From assembly GCF_030864355.1 (NCBI RefSeq), contig NC_083394.1:2108001-2172000 (forward strand): 64,000 nucleotides of DNA, in the 5' to 3' direction. The notes under the pieces are model-generated. The model was not told the DNA's origin. It saw only the letters and a list, made by a program, of their open reading frames with translations, and made no database searches. Below are positions 1-11,606 of the stretch, in pieces. The first letter of the stretch is position 1. Each line of letters begins with the position of its first letter. This DNA is from Cutaneotrichosporon cavernicola. Lineage: Eukaryota; Basidiomycota; Tremellomycetes; Trichosporonales; Trichosporonaceae. A program made the translations under genes and the position numbers.

Positions 1-48
1 CCCCGCGTGGGCTATAGGGACTATGACGCAACACCAACACAGTACTGA

Positions 49-230
49 ACGCGTCACTCTAGGTCACATGACTTCATGTGACTGAGGTCCGAAGCATTAG
101 GAACCACAATAGGAACTCTGCCTAATAACCACTCATTAGGACCACGCGAGTCTGATGCCGTTCGACGCGCCTGACGCGTCTGATGTCAAGATGAATCTGG
201 TTGCTGATTGGAGAACAACAATTAACGCGT
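49..230. promoter_or_regulatory. Three MCB (ACGCGT) boxes upstream of MCM6
   Basis: Perfect palindromic ACGCGT hexamers lie at 49-54, 174-179 and 225-230, within 250 bp of the MCM6 start at 295. ACGCGT is the MluI cell-cycle box bound by MBF (Mbp1/Swi6 family), which drives G1/S transcription of replication genes in fungi. The motif and spacing are seen directly; use by MBF here is inferred from family knowledge and the target gene. Confidence 0.7.
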
Positions 231-294
231 CTTGAGCTTCAACCACCTCGGTATAACCCCCCTGTTCATCTCATTTCCATACTCTTCACTCACA

Positions 295-3342
<3,048 letters not shown>

Positions 3343-3444
3343 GTGTATCGTTTGTAGATGCCCGCCTGCGGGGTTTGTATCTCTTTGTGATGGATGCTAT
3401 GCGTTACATGCGGAGACGGGAGATGCTAAGCCCAAGAGGGATGA

Positions 3445-4230
3445 CTATGGGGAGGGAGCGGCGCCGCCCTCCTTCTCCTTGAGGGTCTCCTCGAGGCCCT
3501 GGAGAGTGCGGACAAGCGATCCGCCGCCTGCCTGCTGGACGACGCCGAGGAGCTGGCGCTGCGGCATCTCCAGGAGGCCAACGAGCTGGGCGCGCAGCTG
3601 GTCGAGCTCGGGGAGCTTTGCGGCGTCGGCGACCTGAGCAGGGTTAAGCAGCGTCTTGCCCTCGAGGACGCCAGCGAGGAGTGTGAAAGCGGGCTGGGCG
3701 ACCGGCCCCTTCTTTGGGTCGTCGTCCTTCTGGCTGGCCTTGATGACGCGCTCAATCGCCGCAAGCATAGTCTTGACGTACTTGGGCGAGAGAGATGGGC
3801 AGGTGATCACGGCAGTAGGCCCCTCGAGGAGAGGCGACAAGTCAGCCTCTGGCTGGACGGCGCGCACGACAGGCGCGAGAATACCCGTACGCGTAATGGT
3901 GAGCGTCGCCTTCTCGAGCTCTTGATCTTGAGGCAGCGACGCGGGGCGGGGCACTGGGATCTTGGAGATGGCGAAGCGCAGATTTCCAGACATCGGAACA
4001 GAGAGGTTCTCGTGCTTGAAGAGGAGGACGAGTTGGGACCTCTTGAGCAGGTGCGCGTAGTAGTCGTACAGGAACGCCTTGCGCTCCGTGTAGATGCGGG
4101 GGGCGTTTGCCTCGGCGCTGGGCGAGATAAAGACGGGAGCGGGCACGGCAGTCTTGCTAGCGCTGGCGGCCTTGGGCGCGGCCGCCGTGGCGTACCCCCT
4201 CAGCGCGGCGAGGGATGGTCGGGGCGGCAT
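3445..4230 (-). CDS. MRPL11: Mitochondrial large-subunit ribosomal protein uL10m
   Basis: Single exon, 261 aa. The start at 4230 is the first ATG (MPPRPSLAALRGYA), followed by an Ala/Lys-rich, acid-poor leader typical of a mitochondrial presequence. The body matches the L10 family: an N-terminal segment with a tyrosine- and lysine-rich helix (YTERKAFLYDYY), a hydrophobic core around residues 80-180, and a C-terminal part with LAGVLEGKTLLNP and a helix resembling bacterial L10 (LRAQLVGLLEMP). The protein forms the base of the ribosomal stalk in the mitochondrial 54S subunit. It converges on MCM6 (102 bp between stops) and is divergent from RPN9, with 225 bp between starts. The yeast name is MRPL11. 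Confidence 0.85.
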   Translation of the reverse strand: MPPRPSLAALRGYATAAAPKAASASKTAVPAPVFISPSAEANAPRIYTERKAFLYDYYAHLLKRSQLVLLFKHENLSVPMSGNLRFAISKIPVPRPASLPQDQELEKATLTITRTGILAPVVRAVQPEADLSPLLEGPTAVITCPSLSPKYVKTMLAAIERVIKASQKDDDPKKGPVAQPAFTLLAGVLEGKTLLNPAQVADAAKLPELDQLRAQLVGLLEMPQRQLLGVVQQAGGGSLVRTLQGLEETLKEKEGGAAPSP

Positions 4231-4320
4231 TGTGGTTGGACTTTGTCTCGATCGGTGTGTATGGTGTACGCGCCGAAAAGTCGGGGAGGAGAGGACGGTG
4301 AGATCGTCGTTCCAAGATAT

Positions 4321-4366
4321 TGACACGTGTCATTTTGATTTCACGGAAGTAAATGTATCCCACGTG
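4321..4366. promoter_or_regulatory. CACGTG-type elements between uL10m and RPN9
   Basis: A perfect 12-bp palindrome TGACACGTGTCA occupies 4321-4332 and a second CACGTG core lies at 4361-4366. Both sit in the 225-bp divergent promoter. CACGTG cores are bound by bHLH factors (Cbf1/Usf class in fungi). The sites are seen directly; the factor and the gene controlled are inferred. Confidence 0.5.
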
Positions 4367-4455
4367 ATGAATGGTCCTGGTCGCGGTTACGCGTTGAGTG
4401 GCATGTAACATGACGCTGACGAACTGTCAACGAGTTATACATCACCATAATAGCA

Positions 4456-5815
4456 ATGGACGTCGACCAGCCTACGTCCTCGGCCGCGGCCAACCCCCTC
4501 GCCTTCCTAGAGCAGCAGGAGGCTGCTGCTCCCCCCTCCCTCCAGCCGGCGTGGACAGAGATCCGCACGGCATACGAGAAGAAGTACGTCGCTCCATAAT
4601 ATCGCTGACCCCAGGCTGTGGCATAACCTGACCGTCGCGCTGCTCAAGTTTGTCGCCCTTCCCGGATCGGGATCGGCCCAGATCGAGCTGTTCGACAAGT
4701 TCATCACCAGCATCGAGGACAAGATTAATGCTCTCCGTCTGGTTGAGATTGCGCGCCGTGTTGGGCGCGAGTACGCCGAGCCAGAGCTCACTCTCAAGTT
4801 CCTCGAGAACGTGCACTCCCGCCTTGGCTCGCCGTACCCCGTCGAGGCAACTGATGATGCACCTGCACAGCCTGCGCCTGCTCGCCCTGTTCCCGAGGCG
4901 TTTGTGCTTTCGCTGAGCGCGCTCGCGTACGCCCAGCTCCTGCTCGGCGACCTGTCAGGTTGCAAGAAGCGTCTCGACGAGTGCGACAAGCTCCTCAATG
5001 AACAGGACACCGTCGAGCCACTCGTTTACGCGGGATACTATGGCGTTGCGGCCGACTACTACAAGGTCAAGGCCGACTATGGACCGTACTACAAGAGCGC
5101 GCTGCTGTACCTCGCGTGCGTGGATGAGAAGGAGCTGAGCGACGAGGACCGCCGGGCGCGCGCACACGACCTGTGCATTGCCGCGCTCCTCGGTGACACG
5201 ATCTACAACTTTGGCGAACTGGTAAGTGCGAGCGCAGCGAGCACTCTCGGCTCTCGGCTCTCCCACTTCTCAGCTCTGTAGCGTGTATCCAGCTGACACC
5301 AGTTGCAACACCCGATCCTGCAGACGCTGGACGGCGACTACACGTGGATCAAGGAGCTTATTTCTGCGTTCAACGCCGGCGCGATTGGCAAGTTTGACAG
5401 CCTGTCGAACCACTTTGGTGCCGAGCCTATTCTCGAGGAGAGCCGCGCGTTCCTGCGCCAGAAGATCTGCCTTATGGCTCTAATCCAGGCTGCGTTTGAG
5501 CGTCCGCGTGACGGCAAGACGCGCCTCATGACGTTTGAGCAGATTGGCGAGGCGACGCGCCTGCCGGTCCACGAGGTCGAGCACCTGATTATGAAGGCGC
5601 TTTCTCTGGGCCTCATCCGCGGCTCGCTGGACCAGGTCGCCAGCACGGTCGACCTCGCATGGGTCCAGCCTCGCGTGCTCGAGGGCAGCCAGCTCGACAC
5701 GCTCGGCGAGCAGTTTGGGCACTGGACCGACGCGGTGGGCCAGACGGCCAACGGCGTTGCGGGGCTCGAGGCGGGCGTGGGACTCAATGGCGTTACGCAT
5801 GCGCTCGCGGCATAG
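4456..5815 (+). CDS. RPN9: 26S proteasome lid subunit Rpn9 (PSMD13)
   Basis: Non-catalytic PCI-domain subunit of the 19S lid. Three exons (4456-4583, 4615-5221, 5303-5815) give 415 aa. The N-terminal half is alpha-helical, TPR-like repeats. The C-terminal PCI/winged-helix part includes LISAFNAGAIGKFDSL and the segment MTFEQIGEATRLPVHEVEHL, which is diagnostic of PCI lid subunits. The length is close to yeast and human Rpn9 (about 380-390 aa); extra Pro/Ala residues around residue 115 account for most of the difference. The first intron is only 31 nt. A UGUAUAUA element starts two bases after the stop codon (5817-5824). Confidence 0.93.
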
Positions 5816-5816
5816 A

Positions 5817-5824
5817 TGTATATA
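5817..5824 (+). promoter_or_regulatory. PUF-type element UGUAUAUA in RPN9 3'UTR
   Basis: TGTATATA begins two bases after the RPN9 stop. It exactly matches the 8-nt sequence predicted from the repeat code of the PUF protein encoded at 19385-21628. Function is inferred. Confidence 0.45.
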
Positions 5825-5937
5825 GGTAGAGTGTAGGATGAAGCGGCAGTAGCATTTGAGTGAGGGCAACAGCGCGACTCGAGAGAGAGCGAGGCACAAG
5901 GAGCTATGATTACAGGTGACATTGACATATCTACGAT

Positions 5938-6934
5938 CTACCACTGCCCACGACCACGACCTCCCCTGCTGTCAGCTCAGTACGAGAACAAAAAAGCTCA
6001 CCTTCCGCGGCCACGGAACCCGCGGCCCCGTGCCCGACCACGACCCCGCCCACGAGCACCCATGCCCGGGACGTTGGTGCGCTTCTCCTTGACGCTGATG
6101 ATGCGGCCGCGGAACGACGACTCGTTGAGCACGAGCGCGTTCTGCACGATCGTGGGGTCGGCGAACTCGACGTAGGCGAAGCTGGTGTGAGCGCGTGTCG
6201 CTGAGACGGAATTGAACAACAAGGGAGGGAGGTTGAGTGCAGACGGACGTGATGGCTGATGGGTGGGTACGAGATATACTCAGGTCGTGGCCTGCGCCGT
6301 CCTCATCTACCTGGCCCCCACCCACCACCACCACCCACCACCATCCCACCACCACCACCACCCACCACCACCTCCCCCACCCTCCTCCGTCCTCATCCCT
6401 GCTCTCCTCCTTCCCCCTATCATGCACCGCATACCCTCATCCCCCTCTTCCTCCCCTCCGCCCCTCCCCTCCCCCTCCTCCTCTCCCCCAACCCCCATCC
6501 CAAACCACACTCACCCCTTGGGATGGCCCGTAAACTTATCGCACAGGATCGTAACCCGATTAATAGTCCCACACGCCTGGAAATGCGCCTGGATTTCCTC
6601 TGGGGTCGCGCCATAATCAACGTTTCCGATATACACGCTACGCGCGTCGACGGCGGCGGGAGACTCGTCCTCCATCTCCTCGTCGTCCTTGTCCTCCTTC
6701 TCTCCCTTCTCGAGCTGGCGTCAGGGTCAACTTCTAGCTTCCCCACTAAACAACTTCTACCTTCCCCAATAAACACCTAGAAACAACTCGCCTGCTCCGC
6801 AGACTCGCAGAGCGTTCGGCAGACACACATACCTGACTCTTCTCATCCTCAAACTTGGCCAACTCGGCCTGCATACGCTGCAGCTCCTCGTCGACGTCGG
6901 TCTCCTCGATGCGCGGTGAGTCGCGTTCTGCCAT
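5938..6934 (-). CDS. PAB2: Nuclear poly(A)-binding protein Pab2/PABPN1
   Basis: Type II nuclear poly(A)-binding protein that controls poly(A) tail synthesis and nuclear RNA decay. Four exons (6833-6934, 6515-6714, 6002-6181, 5938-5965) give 169 aa. An N-terminal acidic coiled coil ([19 protein letters not shown]) is followed by an acidic linker, a single RRM (RNP2 [13 protein letters not shown]1 KGFAYVEF) and an arginine/glycine tail ([18 protein letters not shown]). This is the exact PABPN1 order. The last exon is only 28 nt and adds GGRGRGQW before the stop; retention of the 36-nt intron before it would stop translation at the splice site. Intron 2 (6182-6514, 333 nt) is the longest and holds a G-rich repeat on the transcript strand. 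It is divergent from ATP7 and convergent with RPN9. Confidence 0.9.
6313..6380 (-). repeat. G-rich (GGTGG)n tract inside PAB2 intron 2
   Basis: On the + strand the tract is CCACC/CCCACC repeats; in the PAB2 pre-mRNA it reads as GGTGG/GGGTGG repeats with many G2-G4 runs, suited to RNA G-quadruplex formation. A C/T-rich stretch (purine-rich in the transcript) follows to about 6500. The tract lies wholly within the 333-nt intron. Confidence 0.7.
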
Positions 6935-8250
6935 TATGAGTGGATATGATGTAAAGTTGAGTGTTGTGGATCAACGGTGGAGGTATGCTCAGAGTGCCAC
7001 GGTCGGCGTTGTTCGGCGAAAGGGGTTGGGTGGCGATTTGTGAGAGGAACTGTGATGTCAACAACACAATTTGGTGAGATGGAGATAGTGACAGCGTGGT
7101 AGTGATGGCGGCAATGATGATGATGGTGGCGAGTTGGACTGTGGCAACTAGGCTGACGAGTTAGGAGGCGCAGGGCATCAATCTAACTCTCACACATACA
7201 TGTACATGTACACAAACACACTCACGTCGCTCACGTCGCTCACGATCTCCTCCACCTCCTCCTGTGCACTTCCACAGCCCTCCACCACATCTCGCGCCCG
7301 ACGTACAGGGAGCCACGTCCCACTTACATCTGGGTTAGGCTAACCTGATTGTCCAACAAGCCCTCCTGTAACTCTGAAAGTGATTTATTGCGCTTGACCT
7401 CTGTACATGTACAAGCCGAGCTGCTGCTCGGATCCGTTGCTCCTGTCTGCAGAGTTCTGGTACGGCGTACCTAATAGACATGGCTGCGGGGTACGACGGG
7501 GCCACCTTGTGCGCACAAGCGCAGAGTAGAATGTGCACCATGACTGTGGTGCCAACCACCACAATGTGGAGGATGAGGACTACTCGTCTCTCCACAAGAA
7601 GACATGGGGCCGCATAATGCATGCCCTCATGGAGGCTAATCAACCTTGCAGCCACAAGCTTATACACCTGTATCCCACTCTTAATATGCTGCAAGCTGCA
7701 AGCTGCAAGCTACATGCATGCTCTATTCGTTCCATCAGCCAGTCTGTAGTGGAGTGTGCCCAGCTGGTCCAGCTGGCAGCTTGTGCCAGGCACGGCCGCC
7801 ACACTCGGCCTCTCCCGGAGAAATCTCCGTCCGCCCGAGCAGCTCCGGCCCCTCCCACCCTGCCGTTCACCCACTGGCTGAGAGAGGAGCCCTCTCACTC
7901 GGCCGCCCTGCACCCGCTCCCCTGCCTACCTGCTGCCTGCCCCCACCCCCCTCCCTCCGCTAGCACTTGGCCAGCTTTCGTCGACATCGCAGTCGAACTC
8001 ACCACCCCACCACTCTTCTAAAGTGCGTCCAGCGTCTTTGCCGCCGCGAGCTCTCCACACCTCCCCTTCCCGCCCCCCTCCTGTCCAACCCCATCACTCG
8101 GTACCGCAGTCGACAAGACCGCGAGCATCCTGCCCCGACGCTACCCTACAACTCTCTTCCTTCCCCCATCCTCCCACCCCTTCCCCACCGACTTGCCTCG
8201 CCAGCTCGCGCGCGCGCGCTCTCTCCCGTTACAAAACCTAACCGCAGATC
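6935..8250. other. Divergent PAB2/ATP7 intergenic region
   Basis: 1.3 kb between the two starts. I see no convincing gene. It holds a short direct repeat of ACATGT near 7200, three tandem GCTGCAA units at 7688-7708 next to ATGCATGC, and a long C/T-rich stretch from about 7840 to 8250 that probably contains the ATP7 leader. Open frames here (for example 7335-7694 on the minus strand) lack ATG starts and family resemblance. Confidence 0.6.
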
Positions 8251-8940
8251 ATGTCCGCCGCCGCCCGCAGTGCCTCGGCCAACGTCGACTGGGCCAAGAT
8301 CTACAACTCGCTTGGCCTCAACAAGGGTGCGTCAATTTAGGCCGGGGTTGCATCTCGCGCAGGCGTATGATAGCCTGGCTCCTACGCGCCTCGGCTAAGC
8401 CTGCCCAACCCCGCGCTTCCCTGCGCTCGGCGCTCGGCACTCGCTGACACCCAGAGACCCTCGCGCAGCTCCAGGCCTTCCGTGCGCGCAACACCGCGGC
8501 ATCGAACAAGCAGGCGGCCCTCAAGGCCTCGATCCCCGAGCTCGACCTGGCCCACTACAAGAGCGTGCTCAAGGACCAGCGTGCCGTCGACCAGGCATCC
8601 AAGATCCTCGCCGACTTCAAGCCGGCCGACTACGACGTCAAGAAGTTTGACGAAATTGTTGGCGCGTTTGAGAAGAAGGCCATCGACGCCGCCAAGGCTA
8701 CCGTTGCCAAGGTCTCGTCCGAGGAGGAGAGCCTGCGTGCTACCCTCAGCAACATCAAGGACGCGCGTCCGTTCGAGGACCTCACCACCCTCGAGGTCGG
8801 CCACGCCGCCCCTGAGGTCACCAAGGCCGTCGAGACCGCTATCAAGAAGGGCCGCTGGACCGTGCCGGGATACCGCGAGATCTACGGTTTGTTCATGCAA
8901 AGAGAAAGGGCTGACAGCAGGCGAGCAGTCGTTGATGTAA
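8251..8940 (+). CDS. ATP7: Mitochondrial ATP synthase subunit d (Atp7)
   Basis: Peripheral-stalk subunit of F1Fo ATP synthase in the mitochondrial inner membrane. Three exons (8251-8326, 8455-8886, 8921-8940) give 175 aa, the usual length. The family signature is the start AxSANVDWAKIYNSLGLNKE, then AFRARNTAASNKQ, the helical core, and the end GRWTVPGYREIYGEQSLM. The last exon carries only 20 nt; it is supported because the frame through the 34-nt intron otherwise runs into vector-like low-complexity sequence. No cleavable presequence is expected for this subunit, and none is seen. Confidence 0.93.
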
Positions 8941-9612
8941 GCGGCTTTAGCCATAGAAAACCGGCATGCATCCATCAAAGAGGAGGGGTGGGGCGTGGGT
9001 GTGGTTTGGCTTTGGGGTGTGTGGGTGTAGGTGGGGAAAAAGTTGTTCGAAGAGGAAGGAAATGGGGAGGAGAGAGACGGCGTGGCATCTCGGACTAGGA
9101 CAACGACGAGGTGGACGACGTGGAGCGGCGTTGTGGTTGTTGATTGGGATGGTGTGGTGGTGGTGTCGAAATGGGACGAGTCGGCTGGGGCGAGTCGGAG
9201 CGAGTCAGGCACACCCCCATCACTTGGCGGTTACAACACCATCATGTCCATTATCATCTTGACCCATCAACACATCAACACGTCAACACGTCACCGCGCG
9301 CAGCTCAGCTGGTCAGTTCAGAGCGAGTACTAGCGCCCATTGTCTCCTCAGTGAACTCTTATCTTGATCTACATGCGCATTGTACCCCCACTGCCACTAC
9401 TGATTCCCTCTACCACTGACCATGTCATTACGATGGCTTCACAACCCACTCAAACGGTGCAAACTGATCCAGTGCATCTCCAGTGCATCTCCAGTACATC
9501 TCACACCCAACTCGTCCTCACATCATGATATGCATACAAAAGCCACTAGAATTTGTCCAGTTGCTAGCCGTCCTCCCCTTCCTCTCCCCTTCCCCCTCCC
9601 CCATCTCCCAAG
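8941..9612. other. Intergenic, ATP7 3' end and upstream of F-box-like gene
   Basis: 672 bp. It begins with the ATP7 3'UTR, passes through a G/T-rich segment (8980-9200), then CAACAC-type short repeats near 9270-9290 and a C/T-rich leader up to 9612. No gene or RNA is supported. Confidence 0.5.
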
Positions 9613-11031
9613 ATGCACCGCCCACCAACAGACATCCCCGACCTCTTCTCCCCCCTCCTCAACCCCCCGAGCTGGGCACTCAACCCAGGTCCCTCTGAAC
9701 TGTATACGCCGAGCAACCGCCTGCCATCCCTCAAGCGAGCGCGTGAAGAAGAGCAAGAGGAATACCGTGTCGAGAACCAGGAACCCGTCAAGTCGTATCT
9801 CCCGCAACTTGACCCGCTCTTCGTTCCCCCTCGTAGGATCCAATTTGCTACCCAGCGGAAGAAGACCAAGACCAAGGCCAAGGTCGTGCGAGTTTCAGAC
9901 CCGCTTCACCACCACTCCGTCAACCAGAACCTGCCCAACCTCAACAACCCCAACCCCAACCTCATCCCCTACGACGCACACACCCAACAGCTGCTGTCGG
10001 ACATGTGCACCCTCTTCCCACCCCCTCCCCCACCTCCTCCCATCCTCGAAGCCTTCACATTCATCTATACTCTTGGCCCCAACCCCGTCCAAATCCCCGT
10101 ATACTACATAAACGGCCTGATCGTCGCTAACGGTGTCACTCTAACCCCCGAAGAACTAGACGAGATCACTGCCTCTCTGAAACCCAAACCCAAACCCAAG
10201 CCCAGCACCACTGCGGCGTCCGAGAAGAAGATTATGGGCCTAATCACCTCTTTCATCGACCATAATACCCGTCTTTCTCTCCGCGCAACTTGTCGGGGCA
10301 TCAAGGAAACTGTCGACGACATCTTGTTTGACCACGCGGCCATCTTGGCTGTCAATCAAGTAGCCGTCCTCACGACACCCAGGGCGCCATTCTACCGGCT
10401 GCCAATTGACCGGGACGCGCCAATCATCCGTAAAATCACCGTGTTGGACATCCTCAAAGTCGTCACTTATCCGCCTCGGTATATCCCCCTCCCTCTCCTC
10501 CGTTCTGCGCTCGACAACACGCAGATCACCCTCGTCCGCGCCGAACGGTTCAAAGTCACTCCCCCCGCCCGCCGTACTGTTCTCCACGTCATCCCACCCG
10601 ACATTCAACCCGGTCAAGCCAACTCTGACCGCGTCATCTGGCACCCCTACACGAGCAACTTGCTCGACTGTCTCCAGAACCTCGAGGACGGCCGGGTTTG
10701 GTATGCCGACCTGACGATCGTGCTTGACCACAACGAAATTCGGGGCCCAGTTCTCAAAAAGCTGGGGAAATACCTCGTTTCAACGAGGGGAAAGTTGACG
10801 GTTGTTTGTGGGCGCGACTTGGCGACCGGGTTAGGTGTTCCGCTGGGATATACTAGTGACAAAGCGACCGAGTTAGTCCGCCAGAGGCTTAGGGAGGAAG
10901 GGGCGGGAGAGGCGGCGGAACGGTTCGAGCTCACTTTCGACCTCGAGTGGAATGCCCATGCGCTTTTGCGGGAGCGGCGCATGCCGGTTTACGCGGGCGA
11001 GGTACGGAGTGGCGGTGGTAGCAAGAAGTAA
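9613..11031 (+). CDS. Orphan protein with F-box-like segment
   Basis: Single-exon gene, 472 aa, from the first ATG in frame. Seen features: a basic stretch KKTKTKAK near residues 75-85, a poly-proline run (LFPPPPPPPP) near 140, a charged KPKPKPKP linker near 195, and then ITSFIDHNTRLSLRATCRGI, which has the pattern of an F-box (short helices, hydrophobic residues, Cys-Arg near the end). The C-terminal half has predicted beta/alpha character without a recognised family. F-box-like single-exon orphans are common in trichosporonalean genomes, and a role in substrate choice for an SCF ubiquitin ligase would be the default guess. I do not recognise the protein, so the function is open. The intact 1.4-kb frame and ordinary codon use support a real gene. 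Confidence 0.6.
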   Translation: MHRPPTDIPDLFSPLLNPPSWALNPGPSELYTPSNRLPSLKRAREEEQEEYRVENQEPVKSYLPQLDPLFVPPRRIQFATQRKKTKTKAKVVRVSDPLHHHSVNQNLPNLNNPNPNLIPYDAHTQQLLSDMCTLFPPPPPPPPILEAFTFIYTLGPNPVQIPVYYINGLIVANGVTLTPEELDEITASLKPKPKPKPSTTAASEKKIMGLITSFIDHNTRLSLRATCRGIKETVDDILFDHAAILAVNQVAVLTTPRAPFYRLPIDRDAPIIRKITVLDILKVVTYPPRYIPLPLLRSALDNTQITLVRAERFKVTPPARRTVLHVIPPDIQPGQANSDRVIWHPYTSNLLDCLQNLEDGRVWYADLTIVLDHNEIRGPVLKKLGKYLVSTRGKLTVVCGRDLATGLGVPLGYTSDKATELVRQRLREEGAGEAAERFELTFDLEWNAHALLRERRMPVYAGEVRSGGGSKK

Positions 11032-11606
11032 AGTAGGACTTGCAGGTGAGTGGAAGGGTGTCGGGTTGAGTGTCAAGCCAGTCAGCGAGTAAGTACCAAG
11101 CAGTGACAAGCAACAAGGACAAAGGACGAAGCAAAGCACAGTGTGAGGCAACGTTGGAGCCGCTGATCAAGGCTGCCAGCCGCGCGGTCGCAAGTAGTGA
11201 TGTGAATATCAGCCAGTCGCGAGCAAGAGTTTGAATACGATACTTACCAAGCATATGTGGATACCAACAGAATCAAGACAAGGACATACTCTGCTGGTCA
11301 GGGATGTCATAGTGGCATGAATACGTGTAGATGATGGTGTGTGTCAACAATCGCGTTGGTGTTAGTGTGGCACGCAATTGGATATTCGATCAGATGTGGG
11401 TTGAGCTCCAGGGCAGAGTGTATTACTGCTCTAAGACTTATGTGGTGGACAATGGAGATTGGGCATGGATACACGGCTGGAGATGGCCGACTTGGTACGC
11501 GCCGACCTCACGCCTCTCCACCAGGCTTTCAACTACTGCCACTTTAATGAAACGCTGCATTTGAACCACCCCTCTCACCCCTCACCCCTATCCCAGCAAC
11601 CACACA
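11032..11606. other. Intergenic between convergent orphan and HBS1 genes
   Basis: 575 bp between two 3' ends. It is lower in GC than its neighbours, and I see no repeats, RNA genes or supported coding frames; it is probably both 3'UTRs. Confidence 0.5.

Noticed and set aside
6237..6780. His/Pro/Thr-repeat open frames on the + strand
   Set aside because: They are translations of the CCACC repeat inside the PAB2 intron and its second exon in antisense.
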